The notes below the pieces were generated by a model that did not search any database, was not told the origin of the DNA, and was given only the letters and a program-made list of their open reading frames with translations. The translations under genes and the position numbers were made by a program. Source: CBFIHN01 sp965662575 (lineage in GTDB: Bacteria; Pseudomonadota; Gammaproteobacteria; Francisellales; CACEW01). From it: a stretch of 64,000 bases of DNA. The stretch covers positions 28,540 through 92,539 of the forward strand of contig CBFIHN010000001.1 of the NCBI GenBank assembly GCA_965662575.1, in the 5' to 3' direction. This document shows positions 26,911-36,417 of the stretch, piece after piece; the stretch's first letter is position 1; each line of letters opens with the position of its first letter.

Positions 26911-28050
26911 TTAAACACAGCGTATTTGATGAGAATATCGCTTATCTAATGTCTCATCAACGCCTTTAGATTGGATAAAAGTGATATAATAAAAACTAAA
27001 AATCATAAAATCATAAAATCCTGGAAAAGACAGTGTATCAAAAGCTAGCCTTGCCATTACAATCAAAAATAATATTAGCTCAACCAATTTCAACCGAGAA
27101 GACACACGAATAAACAACAGCAAACACAACAAAATGAAAGGCAGCCCCATGTAATGGAAACCTCTAATAAAAGAATTGTGAGGATTATGATGGAAGGAAT
27201 TAATCAATGCTGTATATGGATGTCCAAAAATAAAGTCTGATATATGCCACTGACTCATATCGAAATAACCAGACCAGATGTGGTAGCGAGGGGTCTGTAG
27301 ACCTTCATGGAAGTTGCTATGACTGATTGCATCTAGGATATATGAGAAAAAAACAGGCATGCCGACACCAAGCCCAACAATTACAACAACAGCCAAAATG
27401 ACCTTAACACGGAAAGTCTGTCGTTTGTATAACAATAATACTGCCAACAAAAACAATACAAAAGCCAAGCCTAAACTACTCCGACCATATGCCAAAAAAC
27501 ACAGGAGCAAAGTAATAATAATTGAATAAACAGGTAATTTTTTATATACACGGTAATGCAATAAAGCATAAAAGCTCTGAGTTAAAATTAAAATTCCTCC
27601 CACCTCATTCCTACTACCGTCAACAAAATGTGACAGCAAAAAAGGATTTAACCAAATTTTTTGACTGGATATAAAAAAAATATAGATTAAAGTCATTATG
27701 ATAAAAGTAGTGCAAATGGCAAAAGCTAACTGCTTTAGCGCAGGGAGAGAAAAGCCTCGAAATAGCTGTTGGGCAATTAAAAGATTCGCAAAAAATAAAA
27801 CAGGAAAAACTGGCTGAGTATAATCATCATATCGCCAGACATTTAAAACAGCGATTAAAACACCTAAGATTGCACATATAAACAGGCTGTCAACGTAGAC
27901 TTTTTTAGAAAAACCAACCAAAAAGGACAACAAAGCAATAACTTCTAAAATCAAAAACAAATTATTGCCTGTAATAGCATACAAAGTAATGCACATAAAA
28001 TAGCCATAAACAAAGGCAAGATTCAAATTTAATGCATTAACCCTCAGCAT
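26911..28050 (-). CDS. wzy: O-antigen polymerase-like membrane protein
   Basis: 379 residues, almost wholly hydrophobic with about ten membrane segments and a larger periplasmic loop near residues 245-300 (SNFHEGLQTPRYHIWSGYF, then HHNPHNSFIRGFHYMG). The HNSF segment is the sort of conserved loop found in Wzy/O-antigen ligase (Wzy_C) proteins. Position next to glycosyltransferases and the presence of wzx in the same locus favour polymerase. A ligase (WaaL) remains possible. It overlaps the preceding gene by 7 nt. Confidence 0.75.
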   Translation of the reverse strand: MLRVNALNLNLAFVYGYFMCITLYAITGNNLFLILEVIALLSFLVGFSKKVYVDSLFICAILGVLIAVLNVWRYDDYTQPVFPVLFFANLLIAQQLFRGFSLPALKQLAFAICTTFIIMTLIYIFFISSQKIWLNPFLLSHFVDGSRNEVGGILILTQSFYALLHYRVYKKLPVYSIIITLLLCFLAYGRSSLGLAFVLFLLAVLLLYKRQTFRVKVILAVVVIVGLGVGMPVFFSYILDAISHSNFHEGLQTPRYHIWSGYFDMSQWHISDFIFGHPYTALINSFHHNPHNSFIRGFHYMGLPFILLCLLLFIRVSSRLKLVELILFLIVMARLAFDTLSFPGFYDFMIFSFYYITFIQSKGVDETLDKRYSHQIRCV

Positions 28051-29396
28051 GACTCTATGCCTTCTAGAAAAGCATCCAATGCATACTCCCAGTTCTTAGC
28101 ATAAAAATTACCGCCGGCACTATATGGCTGACTTTGAAAGCTTGCAGAAAGCTCACTACTGCTAAGACCACTTGAAATATCAATTACCTTAACTTTAATA
28201 CCTTCTCCCGACACCCTAGCAATATCATTGAGGTTACTTGCTAGTACAAAAACTTGCTTGCCAAAACCTAGTGCTTCATAGGCTACTGTAGAAATATAAT
28301 TGCCACAAATAATGATTTTTCTACTTTTTGCAATTGAATGGTAAATATTTCGATCCAAGTCTATCGAAACTGCCGATAGTTCAAAAGCCTGTAGATACAG
28401 GTTTTTAACTATATGCATCTCTGAAGGGTGTGGTCTAAATAAAACCTTACTCCGTGGAAAAAGGGTGACCAGCTCATTAAGTAACTGCATAGTTAGCTCT
28501 GGCTGAGACGAATCAGTAATAAATAAAAAATCATAGCACAACCTTTGCATTTCTGCAGATTCTAATGCTTTTGAAAAGGCTGGGCTACCAATCACACTCA
28601 AACTAACGCCAGTCAAATTCAAATCCCGAGTCCAGAATTCACCGTACAACCAAAAATAATCAGGCAAGGAATGATTACGCGGACTGTGAACATATGCAAT
28701 ATGATCGCTACCAACATAACCATGCTGGTTCTCTATAAGCTTAATACCCTTATTTCTCGCTACATTAACAAGAGCAAGATTAGTTGCCATTCCATAAGCA
28801 ATGCAATGAGCAACGACAAACTTTGGCTGAAAGTATTTAAAAAGGCTATCATAAAACGCCATTGCCAAAGGTAAACGCTTAATCTCTCTTAGGAGCAATG
28901 ATTTCAAATCTTCATAGCAAAGGTCAACTAACCCTTGTTCAACGATATACTGATGCAAATTAACTAAAAAAGATTCCACCTGTCTAATATCATATGACGC
29001 TTTTTTAAATATCGTCTTTAATACCGACGTAATAGCAATATAATCTGAGCAAAATGCTGGTAGTGAACTTGCATAAAGCTGATAAGATGAGTCTGATGTC
29101 GGCATTTCACACAGCCCAACACTATACCCTTTGCTAGCTATATGGTGTGCAAAGTCACTATGAAAAATATTTTTTACCCCACCATCTGTATGGATATTAC
29201 CTGAACGGACGGGCAAAAATAAAAAATCCAGGTCCATTTTCTTTTTAGGTCTCGATCTATAGGCAGAAATAAACCAACCTAATTTCAAAGGCGACTTTCT
29301 GCGCTTTAATCTCCGCTCAGAAATAACACAGCCCTGCCTCCCTTCTAGAAAAACAAATAGTGTCTCACGCAGCAATGCCCAAAAAGGAAAAAACAT
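28044..29396 (-). CDS. GT-B-like glycosyltransferase, 5' end probably frameshifted
   Basis: 450 residues from ATG 29396. LIENQHGYVG and VLFRPHPSE, then ICGNYISTVAYEALGFGKQV, resemble the CDP-glycerol/capsule-type GT-B transferases. The donor is not predictable. The annotated start may be wrong. Upstream, a different frame reads TTNLIFQLDQLPDIYTQGLH, and single-base changes in an A7 run (29493-29499) and an A6 run (29388-29393) would join ATG 29505 to this frame. Without the fusion the gene starts at a weak site. MDLDFLFLPVRSG about 160 nt into the gene is a further candidate start. Confidence 0.7.
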   Translation of the reverse strand: MFFPFWALLRETLFVFLEGRQGCVISERRLKRRKSPLKLGWFISAYRSRPKKKMDLDFLFLPVRSGNIHTDGGVKNIFHSDFAHHIASKGYSVGLCEMPTSDSSYQLYASSLPAFCSDYIAITSVLKTIFKKASYDIRQVESFLVNLHQYIVEQGLVDLCYEDLKSLLLREIKRLPLAMAFYDSLFKYFQPKFVVAHCIAYGMATNLALVNVARNKGIKLIENQHGYVGSDHIAYVHSPRNHSLPDYFWLYGEFWTRDLNLTGVSLSVIGSPAFSKALESAEMQRLCYDFLFITDSSQPELTMQLLNELVTLFPRSKVLFRPHPSEMHIVKNLYLQAFELSAVSIDLDRNIYHSIAKSRKIIICGNYISTVAYEALGFGKQVFVLASNLNDIARVSGEGIKVKVIDISSGLSSSELSASFQSQPYSAGGNFYAKNWEYALDAFLEGIESC

Positions 29397-29620
29397 TCCA
29401 TTATAGTGTAAGCCCTGAGTATAGATATCTGGCAGCTGATCTAATTGAAAAATTAAGTTCGTTGTCTTTTTGATATCAAACCCGCCCGCAATAAAAAAAC
29501 ACCATACCCCTACACTAACCCTAGACTATTACTGTGCAATGAATATATTTGAAGTGAATTGTACTCAGAAACTATATCAAAATCTATCTGGACTTATTCA
29601 TCATCTTGCTAGTAAATACT

Positions 29621-30409
29621 TTACGACAAAACAAAACCATCATCGACTATCATATTCTGACCATTTACAAACTGGCTCGCACCGCTTAGCAAATACAATA
29701 AAGTTCCGGTTAAATCATCAGCCTGCAGCATGCCTTTGCTTAAACACTCCTTATTATAAGCCTCAATAAATTCAGCTGGTTGTCCATTCTCCACCCCGCC
29801 TGGACTAATGGCATTAACGCGAATATTCAAGCTCTTAAAGTACTTAGCCATATACTTAGTCAAATGAATAACGCCGGCTTTAATCGCCGCATATTCAACG
29901 GGCATCGTCATTGGAGTGCCTTGATAAATTTCAAACTTTGGCGCAATAACACCATAAATTGAGGCAACATTAACAATATTACCGTAACCTTGGTGTTTGA
30001 AATATTGCGCAAAGCTTTGGGAAGTTAAAAAATATCCACCTAAGTTCATACTCAAATTTTCAGTAAAGCTATGGTAATCGACACTGAAAAAATCTTTGCC
30101 GTAATCTTTATTACGCGGGTAGGCATTATTAACCAAAGCATCGATGCGACCATATTTACCATCCAAATAAACTATAGCATTATTTAAAGTCTCTTGGCTG
30201 GTAATATCCAAAACAACATCGTCGACCTGCAATTCAGCATTTTGCTCTAACAATTCTTTACAAACTTGCTTGTTTCTGTGCGCGTCGATATCAGCAATTA
30301 CGGCAACTGCACCTTGCTCAGAAACTGCTTTAATAAAGGCCTGACCAATTAATCCAGCCCCACCAGTTACAACAATCACTTTATTTTCTAACATTGTCAT
30401 AAAAATCAC
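29621..30409 (-). CDS. SDR oxidoreductase (PtmA-like)
   Basis: Short-chain dehydrogenase of about 260 residues with the nucleotide-binding VTGGAGLIGQAF, the NAY stretch and the catalytic Y...K in PVEYAAIKAG. It resembles Campylobacter PtmA, a flagellin-glycan locus oxidoreductase. The start is uncertain: GTG 30409 overlaps the previous stop, while ATG 30400 or 30394 (MLENKVIVVTGGAG) fit the family better. It probably acts on the sugar made by the NeuB-type module upstream. Confidence 0.85.
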   Translation of the reverse strand: MIFMTMLENKVIVVTGGAGLIGQAFIKAVSEQGAVAVIADIDAHRNKQVCKELLEQNAELQVDDVVLDITSQETLNNAIVYLDGKYGRIDALVNNAYPRNKDYGKDFFSVDYHSFTENLSMNLGGYFLTSQSFAQYFKHQGYGNIVNVASIYGVIAPKFEIYQGTPMTMPVEYAAIKAGVIHLTKYMAKYFKSLNIRVNAISPGGVENGQPAEFIEAYNKECLSKGMLQADDLTGTLLYLLSGASQFVNGQNMIVDDGFVLS

Positions 30410-31191
30410 TCAAAAAATTGTTGGTACAATTGCTCACGCCGATCAACAAAGGTATTAAATTTTTCTTGATAATCACTTGTCCATGATTGATCAATGTCAA
30501 ACAACTTCAAGTCTTCCCTCTGTTCGCAGGGCAACAAATCGCCATTGGCATTAAATGCCACACTGCTTTCTTGGTAACTCAAGCCATTACCATCAGTGCC
30601 AGTACGATTGACGCCAATAATGTACTTTTGGTTTTCAATTGCACGAGCTTTTAAAAGGCTTAACCAATGGTCAACTCGTTTTTCTGGCCAATTAGCAATA
30701 TTAATAATTGCATCACAACGCTTAGCTAATGCCGAATATAATTCAGGAAATCTGAGATCATAACAAATGGTCAAACCAATATGAAAACCATCAAGCTCAA
30801 TAACAACTAGTCGATCTCCTGCTGTATAAACTTTGTCTTCACCCAACAATGAAAATGGGTGGATTTTAGAATATATTTCCTGCAACTGACCAAACTTATT
30901 AATAATGCAAAAACTATTAAATATGCCTTGGGGATCTTTCAATATCACACCAAAAGCGATAGCAACCTTATGCTGCAAGGCGAGTTTGGTAAAAGCCTGA
31001 ATGGTCTCACTGGTAGCTTTAGGCTCAGCAAGAGCTTCTGCATTCATTGAAAAACCTGTTAAGGTCATTTCAGGAAAAATCACCATATCAGCGCCCAACT
31101 CAGCGGCATCAGCTATATAGTGTCGACATTGCTTAAGATTTTGAGTTTTATCTTCCCAGAGCTGATCAAGTGAAATCAGTGCGATTTTCAT
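30406..31191 (-). CDS. Carbon-nitrogen hydrolase (nitrilase superfamily)
   Basis: 261 residues with the Glu-Lys-Cys triad: Glu in FPEMTLTGF, Lys in SKIHPF, Cys in LTICYDLRFPELY. These enzymes hydrolyse amides or nitriles; close relatives act as omega-amidases. A role in a sugar pathway is unusual. In this setting it may deacylate or deamidate a sugar intermediate, or release ammonia. It overlaps the next gene by 4 nt at each end, so it is a genuine operon member. Confidence 0.85.
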   Translation of the reverse strand: MKIALISLDQLWEDKTQNLKQCRHYIADAAELGADMVIFPEMTLTGFSMNAEALAEPKATSETIQAFTKLALQHKVAIAFGVILKDPQGIFNSFCIINKFGQLQEIYSKIHPFSLLGEDKVYTAGDRLVVIELDGFHIGLTICYDLRFPELYSALAKRCDAIINIANWPEKRVDHWLSLLKARAIENQKYIIGVNRTGTDGNGLSYQESSVAFNANGDLLPCEQREDLKLFDIDQSWTSDYQEKFNTFVDRREQLYQQFFE

Positions 31192-31853
31192 TTATCAGCA
31201 CCAAAAATATCTTTAGCAACATTATAACGACTTGGCTTAACAAGCTCTGAAGGCGTACTGCCAAGAACAACTCGATTGCACTCAATATTTTTTGAAACGA
31301 TAGCACTACCTGCACCAAAAATAACATTATCACCAATAGTGCAGTCACCGATGATCGATGACTTACTGTATAGCATAACACCCGAGCCAAAGGTTGGATA
31401 TTTGCCATCTAGCTTCGAACCAATAGTGCAGTTCTGGTATACCACAAAATAATCACCATATTGCGCATTACCTAGCACGGTGCCAAGCGGATGAACAAAT
31501 AGAAAAATATCTGGCAACTTCACTTTATAAAAAGCGTCAATACCATGCAAATATTTATTAAGCAAAAATACTTTTGCCGCTAAACCTTCATTACTTGTTT
31601 CTAACCAGATGCAATGGCTTAGCAGATACAAAAGCATTGCATAATGGTCGCCATTTAAGTGATTAAATAGAAAGTCTTTACCATCATAAAAGTAAGGTCG
31701 TTTAATATGCCGAAAACAAAACTCTAGTCGCTCTAGAGCTAGCTTAAAACCTAAGTCAAAGTCAGAGTTGTTCAATAGATTGTCGGGGAAAAAAATACTT
31801 ATTTGTTTTCTCACATAAAGCTTCAATTGCTCGGTGCTTAAACTAAAAATCAT
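31188..31853 (-). CDS. Serine-acetyltransferase-like hexapeptide acyltransferase
   Basis: 221 residues with an alpha-helical N-terminus and hexapeptide repeats from about residue 115 (FVHPLGTVLGNAQYGDYFVV, then IIGDCTIGDNVIFGAGSAIV). The layout follows serine acetyltransferase, but the His-Pro-rich catalytic segment is altered and the setting is a polysaccharide operon. A sugar O-acetyltransferase is therefore likelier than cysteine synthesis. It overlaps its neighbours by a few bases. Confidence 0.75.
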   Translation of the reverse strand: MIFSLSTEQLKLYVRKQISIFFPDNLLNNSDFDLGFKLALERLEFCFRHIKRPYFYDGKDFLFNHLNGDHYAMLLYLLSHCIWLETSNEGLAAKVFLLNKYLHGIDAFYKVKLPDIFLFVHPLGTVLGNAQYGDYFVVYQNCTIGSKLDGKYPTFGSGVMLYSKSSIIGDCTIGDNVIFGAGSAIVSKNIECNRVVLGSTPSELVKPSRYNVAKDIFGADK

Positions 31854-32626
31854 TAGACTAACTTAGTTTTTTTTAAACTTTTGACCGGCACGCCTCGGCT
31901 CGCCAGATAAGCCGCTGCGCGAGTGGGATTATTATCACCAAAATGATACAAGCTACCAATAGCTACCGCATGAGCGCCTGCTTGAAAAGCAGCATACAAA
32001 TGGTCAAAATTCCCTGCGCCGCCAGAAATAATCACCGGTATCCTCACCTGAGCAGCCATTTCTGTTAGCAATGCAATATCATAGCCTTGCTTAGTGCCGT
32101 CATGATCTATTGAAGTCAATAAAATTTCACCTGCACCATGAGCTTCGAGTTGTCGCACATGGACATCCAAATTTACTGACTCACAAACATGTCCTGATGC
32201 TGAATAAACTTTATAGCTGCCATTTTCTTGCCTCACATCAACACCACAAACTATACATTGTTTGCCAAACTTCTTTGATGCTTGCTGAATAAAATCATAA
32301 TTATTGGTTGCGGCTGAAGTAATCACTACTTTGTCAGCACCTGACTGAAGTAGTTTTCTAATCTGCTCCAGAGTTTTTATACCGCCACCAACAGTTAAAG
32401 GAATAAAACATTCTTTTGCGACTTTCTCTATTAGATGATGATCAAACTCACTGTTTTTAGCTGTCGCTTCTATATCTAAAAAAACCAATTCATCGACATT
32501 ATGCGAATTGTAGATTCTTGCTTGCGAAACCGGGTCACCTGTATCTCGATACTGACTAAATAATTTGCCTTTAACCATTCGCCCCTGCTTTAATAGCAAA
32601 ATTGGAATAATTCGCTTCTTCAACAT
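31853..32626 (-). CDS. hisF: HisF-like cyclase subunit of the sugar amidotransferase
   Basis: 257-residue (beta-alpha)8 barrel related to imidazole glycerol phosphate synthase subunit HisF (RIIPILLLKQGRMVKG, then LTVGGGIKTLEQIRKLL). In P. aeruginosa O5 and Campylobacter, hisF2-hisH2-wbpG copies in O-antigen or flagellin loci supply ammonia for turning an N-acetyl group into acetamidino. Here hisF, hisH and wbpG are adjacent and in the same order, so that role is inferred. The genuine histidine enzyme would be elsewhere. Confidence 0.88.
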   Translation of the reverse strand: MLKKRIIPILLLKQGRMVKGKLFSQYRDTGDPVSQARIYNSHNVDELVFLDIEATAKNSEFDHHLIEKVAKECFIPLTVGGGIKTLEQIRKLLQSGADKVVITSAATNNYDFIQQASKKFGKQCIVCGVDVRQENGSYKVYSASGHVCESVNLDVHVRQLEAHGAGEILLTSIDHDGTKQGYDIALLTEMAAQVRIPVIISGGAGNFDHLYAAFQAGAHAVAIGSLYHFGDNNPTRAAAYLASRGVPVKSLKKTKLV

Positions 32627-32632
32627 AGACCC

Positions 32633-33241
32633 TTACTCACCCTCACAAAAATTCTCTATAATGGATAAGCCCGCCTCATGGCTTTTCTCAGGGTGGAACT
32701 GCACACCCAATACATTGCCTTTAGCTACCGTTGAAATGAATTCATTACCATAACCGGTAACGGTAACTACCGAGGAATTGTCTTGCGGTACAAAATGGTA
32801 AGAATGAACAAAATAAACGTCTGATCCATCTAAATTTTTGCCAACCACAGGATGGTCACATATTAAGCGCATATCATTCCAGCCAACATGTGGAACAGCA
32901 AGTGGCACAACCTCCAGTGGCTTAACCTCACCAGATATAATATCAAGCCCATCATGTTCTCCGTGCTCATAGCCTTTTGTTGCCAAAAGCTGCATGCCCA
33001 AGCAAATACCTAAATAATCACGCCCTTGCTCAACATGCCTCAGAATAGCCTGGTCTAAGCCTTTTTCTTTTAGGTTATTCATCGCAACACCAAACGCACC
33101 GACACCTGGTACAATCAATTTTTCTATACCATCTAATTGTGCCGCCTGGTCGACCACCTCATAATCGAACCCAAGATATTCTAAGACGTTAACGACAGAT
33201 GCAATATTACCCATGCCATAGTCTAGCAAACCTATAGTCAT
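32633..33241 (-). CDS. hisH: HisH-like glutaminase subunit of the sugar amidotransferase
   Basis: 202-residue class I glutamine amidotransferase. The nucleophile is the Cys in LGICLGMQLL and the catalytic dyad is in VQFHPEKSHE. MTIGLLDYGMGNI is the normal HisH start. It begins 4 nt inside the end of wbpG and ends 6 nt before hisF. It supplies ammonia to HisF/WbpG in acetamidino-sugar formation. Confidence 0.9.
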   Translation of the reverse strand: MTIGLLDYGMGNIASVVNVLEYLGFDYEVVDQAAQLDGIEKLIVPGVGAFGVAMNNLKEKGLDQAILRHVEQGRDYLGICLGMQLLATKGYEHGEHDGLDIISGEVKPLEVVPLAVPHVGWNDMRLICDHPVVGKNLDGSDVYFVHSYHFVPQDNSSVVTVTGYGNEFISTVAKGNVLGVQFHPEKSHEAGLSIIENFCEGE

Positions 33242-34395
33242 TTATTTTGCTCTCGATACCACTGTGCAAAGTCCCATAATTTTTCGGCATCTTCTGTTTT
33301 ACTGAAGTCATGTTCATAAGGTGCAATCTGATGTTCTTTTAGAATTTTATTAAACTCTTCCTCGGTCATCTCTAAATACTCTAGCAGAATATCTAAAGAT
33401 GGCGGGCGCTTGCCTTCTTTTTTAACGAGCTCTTTTGCTGTTTCTGTTGTCATCCGGTCATTCCGAATATCAAATGCCGCAATCTGCGAAACTCGAGAGT
33501 AACCACGCTTAGTAAACTTAATATAATCTCTTGGGCCTTGCATAAAACATTCTATTTTTTCACAACTACTGTTACAACCTGTTGGCACACCTTCTAATTC
33601 GTCAGATTTCCAACCCAACTCACGCATAATAACTTTGGTTTGTTCCACGTGGTCCCAGGGAATAAAACTGCCCAATGTTAACGGCAATAATTTAACACGA
33701 CGAATATCCTTACGACTTGGGTAGGTGTAGGGCATCAAGTCACGACGGTCAATAGGATGTTCTTCACTATTAATCATGCCATACATGTCATCGGCGGATA
33801 TACCCAAGTTTCTCACTAAGTTAAATTTACGCTCATCTTCATAATCCATCGCATCATTGAGATAGTCATAATAGGCAGAAAATTCAGCCAACGGCTCGCC
33901 ATAAAAAATCAGTGGCACATTAAATTTAATCCCTAACTGCAGTGGGTAGGAATAAATCCCCGTATGGCAATGCCAACAAAAGTCCGTTTTGCGGATAAAT
34001 GCCTCTTTCATCAAGCGCTTAACCACATGCCAGTTAGGCGTAAACTCAATAACATCAACCCCAAGCCTTTTAAATGTCCGCTCATTATTTTTCTCAATTG
34101 TCGGACGCATAAAACCGTGATTAAAACGCACAACCAAGGGCTTTAACTTATATTCTTTCATCAGGTAATAGAGCTGAAAAGTGCTATCCTTACCACCACT
34201 AAATGGCACAATACAATCATAATCATATTGGCCCCTATGCTTTTCAATTAAGTCGTCGAGTAATTTTTTGCGCGCATCCCAGTCAATATTTTTCTTATGC
34301 TCAGCAGAGCGACATATATTGCAAACACCATTACTATCAAACTCAATGGTTTCATAGGTTTCTGGCAGCAAACACTTTTCACATCGACGCAACAT
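33238..34395 (-). CDS. wbpG: N-acetyl-sugar amidotransferase (WbpG/PseA-like)
   Basis: ATP-dependent PP-loop enzyme that converts an N-acetyl group to acetamidino. I place the start at ATG 34395 (MLRRCEKCLLPETYETIEFD), since upstream in-frame residues would run into the aminotransferase gene. The CxxC...CxxC zinc-type knuckle lies at residues about 5-28, with PP-loop VPFSGGKDSTFQ following. A long PP-ATPase domain and a C-terminal charged tail complete it. It partners with the adjacent hisH and hisF genes. Confidence 0.92.
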   Translation of the reverse strand: MLRRCEKCLLPETYETIEFDSNGVCNICRSAEHKKNIDWDARKKLLDDLIEKHRGQYDYDCIVPFSGGKDSTFQLYYLMKEYKLKPLVVRFNHGFMRPTIEKNNERTFKRLGVDVIEFTPNWHVVKRLMKEAFIRKTDFCWHCHTGIYSYPLQLGIKFNVPLIFYGEPLAEFSAYYDYLNDAMDYEDERKFNLVRNLGISADDMYGMINSEEHPIDRRDLMPYTYPSRKDIRRVKLLPLTLGSFIPWDHVEQTKVIMRELGWKSDELEGVPTGCNSSCEKIECFMQGPRDYIKFTKRGYSRVSQIAAFDIRNDRMTTETAKELVKKEGKRPPSLDILLEYLEMTEEEFNKILKEHQIAPYEHDFSKTEDAEKLWDFAQWYREQNK

Positions 34396-34408
34396 AATTA
34401 CTTTTACC

Positions 34409-35701
34409 TCAATTAAACTTTCTAAAGACCGGACGAATAGTATCGCCAATCAAATACGATTCATAGCCCTCTGTTAAAGCTTTTTTATAGATGGGGAACA
34501 CTTTGTGCAAAGCCGCCTTAGTCAGCTCCAACTCTCGCTCACCATGACTGAAAGAAAGCGCAATCCATGGCATCAAGACATTGGCTTTAATCATTTCTTG
34601 TGAAAACAATGTGCGCAAACCCAAACAGTTATCACCGGCTTCATTTCGCGTTATATAATAAGGACTACAAGCAATACCACCCGCATGGAAACTTTGCCCT
34701 AAGCCATGCTCCCTCGCACAAGCATTCATTAACTCGATTAACTGTCCTCCATATTTCCACAAATGCGGAATAACTTTACCCTCTTGTAAAATTTCCATGG
34801 TTTTAATAAAAGCACCTAAACCACACATTTCTGCGCCATGAGTAGTTGAAAGCAAAAACACTCGTTCACGCCCTTCAAACTCAATACTACCTAGCTCCAT
34901 AATTTCACGCTTTCCAGCAACAGCAGCAACAGAAAAACCATTAGCCATTGCCTTACCAAAAGTACACAGGTCAGACTCTATATCATAATAATGTTGCGCG
35001 CCTTTTAGGTGCCAACGAAAACCTGTAATCATTTCATCCAAAATAAAAACAGCACCATTTTTATGGCATAGTTCTTTAACCTTATGCAAAAATTGGTCTT
35101 TTGGATGCTCAGTAACTGACGGCTCTAAAATAACGGCTGCGATTTTGTTGGGGCATTGATCAAATAATGCCTCTAGACTCTGCAAATCGTTATACGAGAA
35201 TACTTTTGTCGTTGTGATATCTTTTTCCAGCACTCCTTTTTGGATTGGCGTCGAGCCAATAAACCAGTCGTCATAACTAAAAAATGGGTGATCATGGCAA
35301 CGGACAACCATTTCTCGACCTGTATATGCACGCGCCAACTTAATTGCTGCAGTTGTTGCAGTTGAGCCATTTTTAGTAAATTTCACCATATCGACAGAAT
35401 CTATTAAGTCCACTAGCAACTCAGCTGCTTCAAGCTCTACCATACTGGGGCGAGTTAGGTTATTACCTTTCTCTATCTGTGCAATAGCTGCTTGATTCAC
35501 CTGCTCATTTGCATAACCTAAGTTTACTGCGCGCAGTGCCATACCATAATCCAAAAATTCTCGACCTTTTGGATCATATACATAGGCACCATTGCCTTTA
35601 TCCAAAATTTGCGGCGCATTCTCAGGGTATTGGTCAAAACCACGAGAATAAGTATGCGCACCGCCAGGAATTACATTTAAAAGACGACCTTGATAATTCA
35701 T
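34409..35701 (-). CDS. Class III aminotransferase, glutamate-1-semialdehyde type, in a sugar locus
   Basis: 430 residues. IPGGAHTYSRGFDQYPENAP and IDLVKFTKNGSTATTAAIKLA-type stretches resemble HemL. The PLP lysine is in CTFGKAMANGFSVAA. The genomic setting (between NeuA-like and wbpG genes) argues against haem synthesis and for a sugar-specific transaminase. Some acidic-sugar loci carry such HemL-like enzymes, but I do not know a characterised one with this neighbourhood. It directly abuts the cytidylyltransferase gene. Confidence 0.8.
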   Translation of the reverse strand: MNYQGRLLNVIPGGAHTYSRGFDQYPENAPQILDKGNGAYVYDPKGREFLDYGMALRAVNLGYANEQVNQAAIAQIEKGNNLTRPSMVELEAAELLVDLIDSVDMVKFTKNGSTATTAAIKLARAYTGREMVVRCHDHPFFSYDDWFIGSTPIQKGVLEKDITTTKVFSYNDLQSLEALFDQCPNKIAAVILEPSVTEHPKDQFLHKVKELCHKNGAVFILDEMITGFRWHLKGAQHYYDIESDLCTFGKAMANGFSVAAVAGKREIMELGSIEFEGRERVFLLSTTHGAEMCGLGAFIKTMEILQEGKVIPHLWKYGGQLIELMNACAREHGLGQSFHAGGIACSPYYITRNEAGDNCLGLRTLFSQEMIKANVLMPWIALSFSHGERELELTKAALHKVFPIYKKALTEGYESYLIGDTIRPVFRKFN

Positions 35702-36417
35702 TAGACAAACCCCTTATGCTTCATCATCGCTTCAACCATTACAAAATCATCCATATCATCAATCTCTAAAGACTGCCACTTTTCAACTTCATAACCCATC
35801 GTTTGGTTATGGTAAAAGCCCCGCCGCTTTAAAAACAAATCTATTTCAGAGATATAAACACTACCCTCAAAAAAATAAAGTGGTTTAACATCTTGGCGAC
35901 GCAGCACCTTGAATGCATTGTCAGTATACGGAACTAGGCAGCCTGTTCCTGCGTTTTTTTCTACCATAAAATCTGGGTGAATGGCCTCTGCCTGACAAAC
36001 ACCTACCAATGCCTTATGCTCTTGCGATACCATCAACTCAAAAGCCTGATCGATGTCAGTTGATCGACGCAAAGGCGAAGTTGGCTCTAACAGCACCACA
36101 TAATCAAAATACTGATTCAATTCTGTTTGATAAAATTCAATCGCATGTTTTACCACATCAAAGGTGGTTGCAGTATCTGTAGCTAAGTATTCAGGGCGGA
36201 TAAATGGAACATGTGCACCATAGCCTTTTGCCACATCAACAATATTCTCACTATCTGTAGTAACCATCACCTCATCGATATATTCTGAGTTAAGACCCGC
36301 CTCAATGCTCCACGCAATTAAGGGCTTGCCACATAATGGTTTGATATTTTTTCCAGGCAGCCCTTTACTGCCACCTCGAGCAGGAATAACTGCGAGGATT
36401 TTTTTATTCTGATGCAC
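35701..36417 (-). CDS. Acylneuraminate cytidylyltransferase-like protein
   Basis: 238 residues that should load an acidic sugar onto CMP. The nucleotide-binding IPARGGSKGLPGKNIKPL lies at the start, with LLEPTSPLRRSTDI in the middle, as in NeuA/PtmB/LegF. Length fits the family. It overlaps the CBS-aminotransferase by 14 nt and sits a few genes from NeuB, so it probably activates the product of NeuB. The natural acid is unknown. Confidence 0.88.
   Translation of the reverse strand: MHQNKKILAVIPARGGSKGLPGKNIKPLCGKPLIAWSIEAGLNSEYIDEVMVTTDSENIVDVAKGYGAHVPFIRPEYLATDTATTFDVVKHAIEFYQTELNQYFDYVVLLEPTSPLRRSTDIDQAFELMVSQEHKALVGVCQAEAIHPDFMVEKNAGTGCLVPYTDNAFKVLRRQDVKPLYFFEGSVYISEIDLFLKRRGFYHNQTMGYEVEKWQSLEIDDMDDFVMVEAMMKHKGFV

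Noticed and set aside
29470..29769. Plus-strand 99-residue ORF
   Set aside because: It overlaps the end of the SDR gene, lacks a recognisable domain and has no clear ribosome-binding site. The upstream part reads better as the shifted 5' end of the minus-strand glycosyltransferase.
31853..33241. hisF and hisH as histidine biosynthesis genes
   Set aside because: They lie directly beside wbpG in the order known for acetamidino-sugar synthesis, with no other his gene nearby.
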